A stretch of 16,479 bases of DNA, taken from the NCBI GenBank assembly GCA_934659475.1, contig CAKUHX010000016.1, positions 1 through 16,479 on the forward strand, given 5' to 3'. Numbering within the stretch: position 1 is the stretch's first letter; every line of letters starts with the position of its first letter. Origin of the DNA: an uncultured Oscillospiraceae bacterium. Lineage in GTDB: Bacteria > Bacillota > Clostridia > Oscillospirales > Oscillospiraceae. A program made the translations under genes and the position numbers. The notes under the pieces were generated by a model, which saw nothing but the letters and a program-made list of their open reading frames with translations, was not told the DNA's origin and did no database searches. This document shows, in pieces, positions 6,272 through 14,784 of the stretch.

Positions 6272-8467
6272 TTACGCCTGCGCGGCCCTCTGTCTCACGC
6301 TGTCCATGTTCTTCAGCAGAGGCAAACCGCCGGTCTGCTCCCAGGTATCGACAAAGTCCCAGCCGCAGGTGCCCAAAAATGCTGCCCGCTGAGCGGCAGA
6401 CGGACCCGTCAGATCTGCGCTGCCGGAGACACTTCCGTCATTGACGGCAGCGAAAGCAATGGCATTCACAGTACCGATAGGACCGGTACCCAGGGCGAAG
6501 GAGTTGGCCACCGCACCGCCCCTCAGGCGGCCCACGATGCCGCCGGAGCGCACCCCGCCGCCGGAGGGCAGTCCCGTCCCGTTGACCCAGCAGTCGGACA
6601 GGGTCCCGCCCTCATAGCAGGCCCCGGCAACGCCCCCGGCGTTGGGATATGTCGGGCCGGACAGGGCGATCACCGGCTTGGCCCAGCAGCCGGACAGTGT
6701 GCCGTAGTTCAGCTGTCCCACAATGCCGCCGCAGTCGCTCTGGAAGATGGCGCCAGCCGCAGAGAGCCGAGCGGTGGACCAGCAGTTCACGATACCATCG
6801 TCCTTCAGGCTGCCCGTGGGGGCGCTGTCGCCTAGATAGGTGACCAGACCCACGATACCGCCCACGGCGGTCTGGATCCCGCCCTCCGCCGCCACAGTGC
6901 CAGTGGCCCCGCAGCCAGTCATGCTGCCCTGCATAACAATGCTGGCAAAGGGCACCGCCGCCGCACCGCCTACCAGGCCGCCCACATGGACGTCTCCCAC
7001 CCCCTGGGGCAGGACGGCCTTCACCGTGCCCGCGGCGGTGCAGCCGGTGAGGTTTGCGGCTTGGGTGAAGCCCACCAGACCGCCCACGTTCAGGTCCACA
7101 TCGCTGCTTCCCCCGTAGCGGACACAGATGTCCATATCCGCGGTGCAATTGGTCAGCCGCCCGTCCGTGTAGGCCGCAAAGCCGCCGAAATAGAGCTTGC
7201 CGGGCCCCTCCTGAACGGCCTTCTCGCTGAGAGTGACGTCGATGGTCCCCTTCACCGTCAGGTTTTCACAGGGGCCATGCCAGCCATAAAACAGGCCGCC
7301 GCCGGCGTTAGGATAGCTGCGGCTCTGGATGCGATAGGTGACGGAGTGTCCGCCGCCGTCTAAATTGGTCTGAGGAAAGGCCCCATCGGCGGAGGACAGG
7401 GGGGCCATGCCGTCGGGCAGGGCGAGGTCGGCGGCCAGCTTGAAATAGACGCTCCGGTCAAGGGTGTCAGTGCGCTGGGCCAGCAGGGCAAACTGGTCCG
7501 CCGTGGTGATGAGGTAGGGATGAGATTTAAATCCAAAGCCTGCGGCATAGCGTCCGTCAAAGCTCTGGCTCTGCGACAGGGTGCGGGTCCTGACCATGTC
7601 CTCTCTGACGTTGCCCCGCAGGGTCCAGGCGTTCTCCCCCTTCTGGGTGGCGAAGAAGGACACATGGGCGGGCTCTGTGCCGCCGTCGTTGGCGATGACC
7701 ACATTTTTGTCCGCCTTGGCGGAGAGATAGACGTTGGAGCTCTTCCCGGGAGCTGCGTTGTCCATAAGAATGGTCACGTTGGGGCAGGTGACCAGGGCGT
7801 TCTGTCCGCAGGTCAGGTGATAGGTGCCGGGCTGGGTGACATACAGGTCGAACATGCTGTTGATGATGGTGATGACCTGGGCCCGGGTGACGACGTCCTT
7901 GGGCATCAGTCTGCCGTCGGCACCGCCCCGGACGTGGCCCAGACGGAGCATGGTGTTCACCGCCTCGGTGAACTGATCGGACACCTGGGCGTAGTCGCTG
8001 GGGGCCTTGCCAGAGTAGCGCATCCGGTCACGGCTGAGATCGGCCCGGCGGAAGCCGCTGGCGATCATATAAATGGCCTCCTCCCGGGAGAGGGGCTGGT
8101 CGGGCTTGATGTTCAGGTCGGTGTTCAGGGTCACACGATAGTAGTTCATAGCGGTGACGGCGTCATAGTACCAGGCCGTTTTAGCCAGGTCGGGGTAAGA
8201 GTAGCCCTCCACCGGCTCCACCCCCAAAATGCTGTAGAGAATGGCGGAGAGCTGTCCCCGGGTGACGGGGTCATCCGGGTGGAATTTCCCGTCTGGATAG
8301 CCCTTGAGGATGCCGGAATCGGACCATCTGTCGATATAGGGCTTGGCCCAGTGCTCATCCGTTACATCGGGGTATTGCGCCGCAAATGCCGTCGTCTCCA
8401 TGCAGCAGGCGAGCAGCAGAGACAGGAGCAGCGCTTGTAAGAGACGTTTTCCTGTGAAATGCTTCAT
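6272..8467 (-). CDS. secreted SLH-domain protein with GLUG-type repeats
   Basis: A 731-residue exported surface protein. A signal peptide is clear: basic KHFTGKR, a hydrophobic LLQALLLSLLLACC core, then AFAAQ (cleavage near residue 30). SLH modules follow: YPDVTDEHWAKPYIDRWSDS (32-51) through about residue 83, a second from about 91 (YPDLAKTAWYYDAV), and a third from about 160 to 210. These bind pyruvylated cell-wall polymers. From about 310 a PYLITTADQFALLA entry motif starts a beta-helix-like body with GLUG repeats: VGGLVGFT (461-468), VGGLVGGA (495-502), VGGIVGLV (535-542), CGGIVGQL (579-586) and SGGIVGRL (641-648). Such proteins are often adhesins or passenger surface proteins; the ligand is unknown. 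The start at 8467 is chosen for the signal peptide and an AGGGA site, not the 48-codon extension to 8611. It has its own promoter. Confidence 0.9.
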   Translation of the reverse strand: MKHFTGKRLLQALLLSLLLACCMETTAFAAQYPDVTDEHWAKPYIDRWSDSGILKGYPDGKFHPDDPVTRGQLSAILYSILGVEPVEGYSYPDLAKTAWYYDAVTAMNYYRVTLNTDLNIKPDQPLSREEAIYMIASGFRRADLSRDRMRYSGKAPSDYAQVSDQFTEAVNTMLRLGHVRGGADGRLMPKDVVTRAQVITIINSMFDLYVTQPGTYHLTCGQNALVTCPNVTILMDNAAPGKSSNVYLSAKADKNVVIANDGGTEPAHVSFFATQKGENAWTLRGNVREDMVRTRTLSQSQSFDGRYAAGFGFKSHPYLITTADQFALLAQRTDTLDRSVYFKLAADLALPDGMAPLSSADGAFPQTNLDGGGHSVTYRIQSRSYPNAGGGLFYGWHGPCENLTVKGTIDVTLSEKAVQEGPGKLYFGGFAAYTDGRLTNCTADMDICVRYGGSSDVDLNVGGLVGFTQAANLTGCTAAGTVKAVLPQGVGDVHVGGLVGGAAAVPFASIVMQGSMTGCGATGTVAAEGGIQTAVGGIVGLVTYLGDSAPTGSLKDDGIVNCWSTARLSAAGAIFQSDCGGIVGQLNYGTLSGCWAKPVIALSGPTYPNAGGVAGACYEGGTLSDCWVNGTGLPSGGGVRSGGIVGRLRGGAVANSFALGTGPIGTVNAIAFAAVNDGSVSGSADLTGPSAAQRAAFLGTCGWDFVDTWEQTGGLPLLKNMDSVRQRAAQA

Positions 8468-8536
8468 GATGCTTCCCTTTCTTTTTCTTACATCGGAGCC
8501 GACTGTTTTCAAGGGGGAACATACGGCTCTGATCCG

Positions 8537-8565
8537 AGTATACCATAACAGTCTTTTCCGGGCAA
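8537..8565 (-). promoter_or_regulatory. predicted sigma-A promoter of the SLH/GLUG gene
   Basis: On the minus strand TTGCCC (8565-8560), a 17-nt spacer and TATACT (8542-8537) with an extended TG element form a strong consensus-like promoter. It leaves a leader of about 60 nt before the ATG at 8467 and separates this gene from the upstream ECF operon. Confidence 0.7.
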
Positions 8566-8601
8566 GGAATGTCCGAAAAACAGGTAGGTTTTTATGGAAA
8601 C

Positions 8602-8626
8602 AAAAAGTCACTGGGCCGGACGGCCC
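8602..8626 (-). terminator. candidate terminator of the ECF operon
   Basis: On the minus strand a GGGCCG/CGGCCC stem (8626-8613) with a 2-nt loop is followed by AGTGAC and then TTTTT (8606-8602). The U-run is displaced by several bases, so efficiency is uncertain. It lies about 100 nt after the ECF stop and upstream of the SLH/GLUG promoter. Confidence 0.5.
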
Positions 8627-8726
8627 CCGATCATATGTTAGAAAGAGCCCCTACGAGGAAAATATCGTTTTTATATCGCGTCGTATGCATTCGGTCCATT
8701 TCGACCGCTTCTTTGCCGATCTTGAC

Positions 8727-11345
8727 CTATGTGAGCAGTCCGTATTTGGTTTTCACCCGCTCCAGCTTCTCCAGCATGGGCTCTGCGGCGAACCACAGGA
8801 ACAGCCAGGTGGCGGCGGCATGGATGCAGTTCATGGGGAAGCCGGACACGTAATAGGTCAAAAGGATCTTCCAGTTCAGGCCGCTGCTCCACATCAGGGC
8901 AGAGACCGGATCCATGATGCCGCCGTAAATAACGATGGCCGAAAGTGCGCCGTATACGCACAGGGACCCTCTGGTGCGGCGGAGCAGGCCCTTCTGGTAC
9001 AGGATCCCCGCCAGATGACCGATGATCCCCATACAGAACATCTGCCAGGGCGTCCATGGCCCCTGGGCGAACATGATGTTGGAGACCAGCATCGTGACAG
9101 AGCCCACCAGGAAGCCCGTCTCTCCGCCCAGCGCCACGCCGGCGATGATGGCCACCGCCATGACCGGCTTGAACTGCGGCAGCATGAAAAACGCGGCGCG
9201 CCCCGCAACGCCGATGGCGCACAGCACGGCGATGACGACCAGCTCCCGGGCCTGCGGCCTTCTGGCCTCAAAGGTCAGGAAAAAGGGCAGCATCGCTTCC
9301 AGCACGATCAGCAGGGAGATAAAATAATACTTTTTCCCATCCAGATAGCAGACGCCCACAAACAGCGTCAGCGGGATCAGCAGCAGGACCGCGCCGGCGG
9401 CCGCCGCGGTGCGCCTGCTCAGCTTCCGCTCCCCCTTCGGCACCTGGACCCGATCCATGGGGCGGTCCGTTCTGCGGGCAGCCGAGAGGGCAAAGACAAA
9501 CAGGGACAGCAAAAAGCCCACATACAGTCCGAAGGGCGCTCCATCGGCCCGGCCGATGGAGGTCAGGTCGGTGACGCTAAGAGCACGCAGAAGGAAAAAG
9601 AGGGCGGCAGCGCCGGAAAGGACTGCGGCCGCCTTTCTCCATTTGGCCGTTTCCTGCGGGACTGAAGCCTCCACGCTGCTCCGCGGCCGCGGCAGCGGGA
9701 CAGTCCCGCCGGGCAGCTCCGTCTGGGGCGGCAGCTGTCCCCCGCAGACCGCGATCACATCCTCTGCGGTGACCGCCCCAGCGATCAGGCCGCGGGCCAT
9801 CCGGTCCGCCGCGGTGGTATAGAAGCTGTTGCCGGAAAAGAAGCTCCGCGGCGGCGCCTCCGTTACGATATTGCCGTCGAAAAACAGCGCGCAGCGGTGG
9901 GCATACCGGGCGCAGAACTCGATGTCGTGGCTGACCATCAGGACCGTCACGCCCCGGGCCAGCAGAGTCCCCAGGATCTCCCCCATCGTCTGTTTGAAGC
10001 CCGCGTCCAGGCCCTTGGTCGGCTCGTCCAGCAGAAGGATATCCGGCTGCAGCAGCAGCACCTTCGCCAGCGCCGCCCGCTGCTGCTCCCCGCCGGACAG
10101 GTCATAGGGATGCCGGTCGAGCACCCCCTCCAGCCGGCACACCGCCGCAGCATAGGCCACCTGCGCGTCCTGCTCCTCACGGCTGCCGCGCAAAAGCTCA
10201 TAAAGATCCTCCCGCACCGTCTTTTTTACAAACAGCGCCTGGGGGTCTTGGGGCAGCGCCCCGACTCTGCCCGTTACCTTGAGCTCGCCGCGATAGGGGC
10301 TGTACAGGCCGGACAGCAGCTTCAGCATCGTGGTCTTTCCGGTGCCGTTTCCGCCGAGCACGGCTAGAAGCTCCCCCTTTTTCACCGTGAGGGACAGGCC
10401 CTTGATCACATCGGGCTGCTCCTCTTCATAGCGGAACCAGAGCTCATCCGCCTGGATCACCGGCTCGCCGGGATACCGGTGATCCGTTCCGGCGGGCAGG
10501 GGGTTCAGGTGCCGCTGCGCAGCAAAGCCCGCCAGCCAGTCTCTGCCCTCCCGCACCGTCACCGGGCAGGGCGCGCCGCTCTCCACCGCGGCCCAGATCC
10601 TCATGGCGGCGGGCATGGCGGAAAACATGGAGTGCCCCCTGCCCCTGAGCATCATGCCGACCTCCGCCGCCGTTCCGGCGCAGAGGATCTGCCCCCGGTC
10701 CATGACCGCCACCCTGGAGGACAGGGGGAACGCCTCCTCAAGCCGGTGCTCCGTTAAAATGATGGTCGTGCCCAGCTCCCGGTTGATCCTGCCCAGCATG
10801 GCCAGAAAGTCCGATGCCGCAATGGGGTCAAGCTGGCTGGTGGGCTCGTCCAGGATCAGCACAGAGGGCTGCATCGCCATGACCGACGCCAGGCTCAAAA
10901 GCTGCTTCTGCCCCCCGGACAGCTCCGCCACGTTTTTATAAAACCACGTCTGGATGCCGAAAAAGGAGGCCATCTCCGCCACTCTCCGCCGTATGGCGGG
11001 GGTATCATAGCCCAGGCTCTCCATACCGAAGGCCAGCTCGTGCCACACCTTATCGGTAACGATCTGCCCCTCCGGATCCTGCCGCACGAACCCGATCTTC
11101 TGGCTCTGGACGCGCAGATCCAGCCCGTCCAGGGGAGCGCCCTCAAAGAGGATCTCACCCGTCCGAGTGCCGTGGGGGGCCAAAACGGGCTTCAGCTGCC
11201 GCAGCAGCGTGCTTTTCCCGCAGCCGGACGGCCCGCACAGGGTAAGGAACTCGCCGGCCCGCACGGTCAGATCCAGGCCGCGAAGCGCCGGCTCCTCCTG
11301 CCCCGGATAGGAGAAGCTCAAATTTCGGATCGTATATTCTTCCAC
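8727..11345 (-). CDS. fused ECF transporter: two ABC ATPases plus S-component
   Basis: An 872-residue single polypeptide. ATPase domain 1 has Walker A GPSGCGKST (38-46), Q-loop Gln89, LSGGQ (142-146), Walker B LILDEP and switch His200. ATPase domain 2 has GGNGTGKTT (331-339), LSGGE (416-420), LLLDEP (Asp440/Glu441) and His473. From about 575 to the end are many membrane segments. Four come in an N-terminal extension (575-700). The rest form an ECF-type S-component, with AGRAAFFMLPQFKPVMA (714-730), GETGFLVGS and QGPWTPWQM (761-769). The transporter imports a vitamin-like micronutrient with the EcfT protein encoded just upstream. I chose the GTG at 11345 because GGAGG (11357-11353) precedes it by 7 nt; the ATG at 11360 lies before that site. 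It overlaps ecfT by 28 nt. The cobalamin substrate is inferred only from neighbours. Confidence 0.88.
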   Translation of the reverse strand: MEEYTIRNLSFSYPGQEEPALRGLDLTVRAGEFLTLCGPSGCGKSTLLRQLKPVLAPHGTRTGEILFEGAPLDGLDLRVQSQKIGFVRQDPEGQIVTDKVWHELAFGMESLGYDTPAIRRRVAEMASFFGIQTWFYKNVAELSGGQKQLLSLASVMAMQPSVLILDEPTSQLDPIAASDFLAMLGRINRELGTTIILTEHRLEEAFPLSSRVAVMDRGQILCAGTAAEVGMMLRGRGHSMFSAMPAAMRIWAAVESGAPCPVTVREGRDWLAGFAAQRHLNPLPAGTDHRYPGEPVIQADELWFRYEEEQPDVIKGLSLTVKKGELLAVLGGNGTGKTTMLKLLSGLYSPYRGELKVTGRVGALPQDPQALFVKKTVREDLYELLRGSREEQDAQVAYAAAVCRLEGVLDRHPYDLSGGEQQRAALAKVLLLQPDILLLDEPTKGLDAGFKQTMGEILGTLLARGVTVLMVSHDIEFCARYAHRCALFFDGNIVTEAPPRSFFSGNSFYTTAADRMARGLIAGAVTAEDVIAVCGGQLPPQTELPGGTVPLPRPRSSVEASVPQETAKWRKAAAVLSGAAALFFLLRALSVTDLTSIGRADGAPFGLYVGFLLSLFVFALSAARRTDRPMDRVQVPKGERKLSRRTAAAAGAVLLLIPLTLFVGVCYLDGKKYYFISLLIVLEAMLPFFLTFEARRPQARELVVIAVLCAIGVAGRAAFFMLPQFKPVMAVAIIAGVALGGETGFLVGSVTMLVSNIMFAQGPWTPWQMFCMGIIGHLAGILYQKGLLRRTRGSLCVYGALSAIVIYGGIMDPVSALMWSSGLNWKILLTYYVSGFPMNCIHAAATWLFLWFAAEPMLEKLERVKTKYGLLT

Positions 11346-12217
11346 GTTTTCTCCTCCCATCGGTCAAGGATCACAGGCGTCAGGCACAGCAGCAGATAGA
11401 CCAGCTGAAAGCTGACGGAAAGGGCAGTGGCGGCGGCGCCCCTGAGAGTGGGATAGTAGCGCCAGTAAAACCCGCCGGCCGCCCAGCCGCTGAGCAGGTA
11501 AGCCCCGCAGAAGCCCAGCCAGAGCAGCGCCGCCTTATCCCGCCCGTCAAAGCGGTAGATGGAAAAGGCCGTCCGTCCGGGCAGGCCGTAGCCCCGGCTT
11601 TTCATGCTGTCGGCCGTTTCGATGGCGTTTTCCAGCGCCCATGTGACCATGATCGAAAAGACCGTAATGGCGTTTCTGGTCCGCCGGAGCAGGGGCCCGC
11701 CGGATACGTCCCGTCCGATCCCCCGCTGCGCCTCGCTGATGGTCTGCAGCTGCGCCCGGAAGCGGGGGACGAAGCGCAGCGTCATAGACAGCACCAGCGA
11801 CAGCACCGGGATCACACGTCCAAATAGATAGACGAATTTATCGGAGGTCATCACCACCGTATAGCAGGAAAACCACGCCACCACGGCGGCGATCATCACA
11901 GCGGCCGCCACACCATAGGCAATGCTCTCCAGGGTGAGGGGGTTGCCGGAGGGCAGATAGGCCAGCAGAGTCGCCCCCTCATGGTCAAACGCCGGGTCGA
12001 TGACCGCTGCCAACAGCATGGCGGGCAGCAGGAACCGCATGCCGGACCGGACAGCCCTCCCGCCGTTCAGGCAGATCCCGTAGCACAGGGCACTGCCCAG
12101 TGAAATGAGCAGACTGACCGGGTGCATCAGAAACATCGTGAGCAGGAGCACCAGCCCAAAGTATAAAAAGTTGACCAGCGGATGATAGCTGGAAAAGGTA
12201 TCCCGGTCTTGCAACAT
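11318..12217 (-). CDS. ecfT: ECF transporter transmembrane component EcfT-like
   Basis: A 299-residue integral membrane protein, the energy-coupling scaffold linking ATPases to the S-component. Hydrophobic segments are seen around residues 16-50, 61-76, 99-123, 129-148, 229-248 and 262-285. The long cytoplasmic coupling helices carry the two short Arg-Gly motifs of the family, AQRG (163-166) and KSRG (206-209, in MKSRGYGLPGRT), which contact the ATPases. The length is slightly above the usual ~265. GGGAGG ends five bases before the ATG. The gene starts 33 nt after the DUF4430 gene, and its last 28 nt contain the ribosome site and start of the fused ATPase/S gene, so translation is probably coupled. 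A dedicated T-component beside its own A and S domains indicates a group I (single-substrate) ECF system. Confidence 0.88.
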   Translation of the reverse strand: MLQDRDTFSSYHPLVNFLYFGLVLLLTMFLMHPVSLLISLGSALCYGICLNGGRAVRSGMRFLLPAMLLAAVIDPAFDHEGATLLAYLPSGNPLTLESIAYGVAAAVMIAAVVAWFSCYTVVMTSDKFVYLFGRVIPVLSLVLSMTLRFVPRFRAQLQTISEAQRGIGRDVSGGPLLRRTRNAITVFSIMVTWALENAIETADSMKSRGYGLPGRTAFSIYRFDGRDKAALLWLGFCGAYLLSGWAAGGFYWRYYPTLRGAAATALSVSFQLVYLLLCLTPVILDRWEEKTWKNIRSEI

Positions 12218-12250
12218 CTCACCTCCCGGAAGGGCATCCGGCGATCTCTG

Positions 12251-13066
12251 TCATCTGTTTGTGGAAAGATCTCCGCCTACGTCCGCGCCCAGATCGCAGG
12301 TATAGACCCAGCAGACGGTGTCGCCGTCCTGGAGCTGGTAGCGGCTGCACCCATAATTGGGGAACCAGTCGTTGACCTTGTACATCCAGCCGGAGCGCTC
12401 CCCGCAATCCAGCTCATACAGGTTGTGGATCCCCTCGATATAGGCAGAGTTGTACATGGGCGTATTCTCAAACTCCATCAGGATCTTCTGCTGCTTGCAG
12501 GTGCGCTGGAGCACATTGAAAACGCTCTCCCCCTGGTAGAAAGTGACCACGGTAGGCTTCAAGATCCAGCCGTCCTCCGGCACCAGCTCCGCTTTCTCCG
12601 GATCCAGCCAGTCCATATTGTCCAGGATAGTGGCGCAGGAGATGGACAGCGTGCAGGTGTACGCCGTGTCGGTAACGACGCTCTCCTGCGGCTCCACCGG
12701 CAGCGGCTTTCCCTCGGGCACGGGGTCGGTCTGATAGCTATCTTTTCCGGTGTCCGGAGCGGCGGGGGGCTCGCTGTCCCCCGGGGCGCTGGCATCACTT
12801 TCGCCGGTGTCTGCGGGGGCATCGTCAGAGGGTCCGGGATCCTCCGGCGCCTCCCCGGCAGATGTCTCCGGGCCGTCTGGGATCTCGCTCTGAGCCGGGT
12901 CGGCAGTCTCTTCCGGGCCCGCTGTCGACGTCTCCCCGGTCTGCGCCCCCCCGGTCGTCCAGCCCCGCAGCCCCGGCGCGTCGCCGCCGTACCAGAAGGC
13001 GGCCGCCAAGACCGCCGCGACCAGAATGGGAGCGATCAGCTTTCGTCTATTCCTCTTCCACCACAT
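12251..13066 (-). CDS. membrane-anchored stand-alone DUF4430 (transcobalamin-like C-terminal) protein
   Basis: A 271-residue protein with a basic WWKRNRRK start and one hydrophobic segment (about 11-27) acting as an uncleaved anchor or signal; no lipobox. A low-complexity linker rich in Pro, Glu, Asp, Ser and Ala (about 40-125) leads to a DUF4430 domain (about 165-258). The domain shows YQGESVFNVLQRTC (177-190), GIHNLYELD (212-220) and the hallmark SGWMYKVND (225-233). The same domain type is the beta domain of animal intrinsic factor and transcobalamin. The extracellular part has seven cysteines (138, 144, 190, 221, 240, 252, 257), unlike the related domain at the right edge of the window. 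A ribosome site GGAGG lies 7-8 nt before the ATG. It lies between the toroid protein (15 nt) and ecfT (33 nt), suggesting a membrane-proximal ligand-handling role. Confidence 0.85.
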   Translation of the reverse strand: MWWKRNRRKLIAPILVAAVLAAAFWYGGDAPGLRGWTTGGAQTGETSTAGPEETADPAQSEIPDGPETSAGEAPEDPGPSDDAPADTGESDASAPGDSEPPAAPDTGKDSYQTDPVPEGKPLPVEPQESVVTDTAYTCTLSISCATILDNMDWLDPEKAELVPEDGWILKPTVVTFYQGESVFNVLQRTCKQQKILMEFENTPMYNSAYIEGIHNLYELDCGERSGWMYKVNDWFPNYGCSRYQLQDGDTVCWVYTCDLGADVGGDLSTNR

Positions 13067-13081
13067 CAGGGTCCCTCCTGT

Positions 13082-14710
13082 TTACAGCAGCGCCGCCTTT
13101 TTCAGCAGCTGATAGAGCATTTCCGCCACCTCGCAGCGCTTGATCTCCGCCCTGGGCCGGATGTCGAGCTCGGCGGGGTCCAGGATCTCCTTGTCATAGC
13201 AGAAAGCCAGCCTCCCCCGGGCCCACGCGGCGGCGGTCACATAGTCGCCGAACTGGGCCAGAACGTCCCGGGCCGCGCCGCCGTCCATCGCCGTGTCCAT
13301 GCCGCACAGCTCCGCCGCCCGGCATACCATGACAGCGGCCTCCTGCCGGGTGATGGTATCCTCCGGCGCGAAACGGCCGCCGCCCACGCCCTGGACGATG
13401 CCGTACCGGAAGGCCGTGCCTATATAGGGGGCGTACCACCTGTCGGCGGCCACGTCGGAAAAGTCCTGCGCCGCCTCCGGCGTCAGCCCCAGGCTGCCCA
13501 CCACGATGGCGGCAAATTCCGCCCGGGTCATGTTGGCATCCGGGGCAAAAAGGGTGTCGCTCCTGCCGCTGATCATACCGCGCGCCGCCATGGCTTCGAT
13601 GGCCGTCCGGTTTTTGTGTCCGTTCCCGCCGGAAATATCCGCAAAGCTCTTTCCGGGCGCGACGACCGGCATGGCCTTTACGGCCGGGTCCTTTCCGGGC
13701 AGGCCCTCCCCGCTCTTTTGCCCGTCATCACCTTGAAGGGGGGCGGCATCATCCATGTGGTAGAGGGGGCTTTCCCCCTGGGCTGCACGCCGGGCCGCCG
13801 CCAGGGCGCACAGGGCCTGTTCCGTAGCCATCTGGTCACTGCCGCCGTCCTTCACATGGGCAAAGCCGCCGTCCCCCTGCTGATAGGACAGCAGGGCGTC
13901 CAGCGCGGTATTGCCGTTTTTTACAAAGCGGGGGTCATCCAGAGGGATGCCCAGCCCGCACAGAGCCACGATCACCTGGGCGCAGCTCTCGGAATTGGCG
14001 GTGCCCCACGAGGAAAAGCCACCATCCCCATTCTGCCGGGCGGACAGCCAGGCTGTCCCCCGGTCCACCGCCGCCTGGACCGCCCCCTGCTGCCGGTACC
14101 GGGCCAGAGCGGTCAGCGCCATGGCGGTCAGGTCGGGGTCCCCTCCGCCGGACAGGCTCCAGCTGCCGTCCGGCAGCTGGCCGTTCAGGATATAGTCGAT
14201 ATACATCTGCCGCGTGGCCTGGGTCTCGGCCCCGGTGTTCGCGGGGATGGGGTAGTCCCCGCTGTCCAGGGCGATCAGCGCCCAGATGGGCCCGTTCACT
14301 CCCTGCCACACGGTCTTGTCGTAGTCTCCAAGGGGAAGGGTCAGGTCATGGCCCGCCACGTCCCGGGCGTCTCTGCCCAGGGCCGTGACTGCCAGGATCG
14401 CCCGGCTGTGCTCCGTGTACTTCTTCTCATGGAGCACGCCGCCGCGCTGCGCGGTATAGCCCTCCAGGGCAGCGTAATACGTTTGATAGTATCCCTCCGG
14501 CGCCCCGGCGCCCCCCCGGCGCAGACCGATCACAGCCCACTCGCCGCCAATGCTGGATACCTTAGGTGCCGGCAGAGCCTCTACCGTAAAGGCTGCCGCC
14601 TTTTCATAGCTCTGCTCCGCCCCGGTATCGGCGGCCCGGGCCGGAACGCCCAGGCCGACGGCCAGAGAAAGGGCCAGTACCAGCCTCAGTATGCGCTGCT
14701 TCAGTTGCAT
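13082..14710 (-). CDS. SLH-anchored alpha/alpha-toroid (prenyltransferase/squalene-cyclase-like repeat) protein
   Basis: A 542-residue secreted protein. The signal peptide ends near residue 26 (VGLGVPARA/ADT). Residues ~55-310 form alpha/alpha-toroid repeats of the terpenoid-cyclase/prenyltransferase superfamily, with QLPDGSWSLSGGGDPDLTAMAL (split over 178-199), QNGDGGFSSWGT (226-237) and QQGDGGFAHVKDGGSD (277-292). Catalytic Asp clusters of true cyclases are not evident, so a binding role is more likely, as in the alpha domain of intrinsic factor. Three SLH modules follow: FADISGGNGHKNRTAIEAM (356-374 onward), FSDVAADRWYAPYIG (417-431 onward) and a diverged third (about 485-540). No DUF4430 domain is present; it is encoded by the next gene, 15 nt downstream. 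GGGGGAG precedes the ATG at 14710; an upstream open frame to 14905 is read through the preceding gene and was not used. Confidence 0.88.
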   Translation of the reverse strand: MQLKQRILRLVLALSLAVGLGVPARAADTGAEQSYEKAAAFTVEALPAPKVSSIGGEWAVIGLRRGGAGAPEGYYQTYYAALEGYTAQRGGVLHEKKYTEHSRAILAVTALGRDARDVAGHDLTLPLGDYDKTVWQGVNGPIWALIALDSGDYPIPANTGAETQATRQMYIDYILNGQLPDGSWSLSGGGDPDLTAMALTALARYRQQGAVQAAVDRGTAWLSARQNGDGGFSSWGTANSESCAQVIVALCGLGIPLDDPRFVKNGNTALDALLSYQQGDGGFAHVKDGGSDQMATEQALCALAAARRAAQGESPLYHMDDAAPLQGDDGQKSGEGLPGKDPAVKAMPVVAPGKSFADISGGNGHKNRTAIEAMAARGMISGRSDTLFAPDANMTRAEFAAIVVGSLGLTPEAAQDFSDVAADRWYAPYIGTAFRYGIVQGVGGGRFAPEDTITRQEAAVMVCRAAELCGMDTAMDGGAARDVLAQFGDYVTAAAWARGRLAFCYDKEILDPAELDIRPRAEIKRCEVAEMLYQLLKKAALL

Positions 14711-14737
14711 AACAGACTCCCCCTGCATAGTCCTATG

Positions 14738-14762
14738 CCCGCCGCCCCAAGGGGGCGGCGGG
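14738..14762. repeat. GC-rich hairpin between the two toroid genes
   Basis: CCCGCCGCCCC (14738-14748) and GGGGCGGCGGG (14752-14762) form a perfect 11-bp stem with a 3-nt loop in the 74-nt gap. No U-tract follows on the minus strand. A second small inverted repeat, GCATAG/CTATGC (14725-14730/14733-14738), adjoins it. It may be an RNA processing or mRNA-stability element that tunes expression between the genes, not a true terminator. Confidence 0.55.
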
Positions 14763-14784
14763 ACACAGGCATCATCATATGAGT

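Noticed and set aside
8468..8726. Possible cobalamin riboswitch between the ECF and SLH/GLUG genes
   Set aside because: The gap is explained by a terminator hairpin and a standard promoter with a leader of about 60 nt. No B12-box-like conserved core was seen. The operon's own leader is outside the window.
13082..14710. Squalene-hopene cyclase or protein prenyltransferase enzyme function for the toroid protein
   Set aside because: It is secreted, anchored by SLH domains, lacks the visible Asp-rich catalytic motifs of cyclases, and sits in a transporter operon. A binding role fits better.
12182..14782. Very long plus-strand open frame (866 codons) opposite the operon
   Set aside because: It lies antisense to four well-supported genes with signal peptides, SLH, DUF4430 and EcfT motifs. 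In high-GC DNA such shadow frames are common, and this translation is Gly/Pro/Arg/His-rich with no domain.
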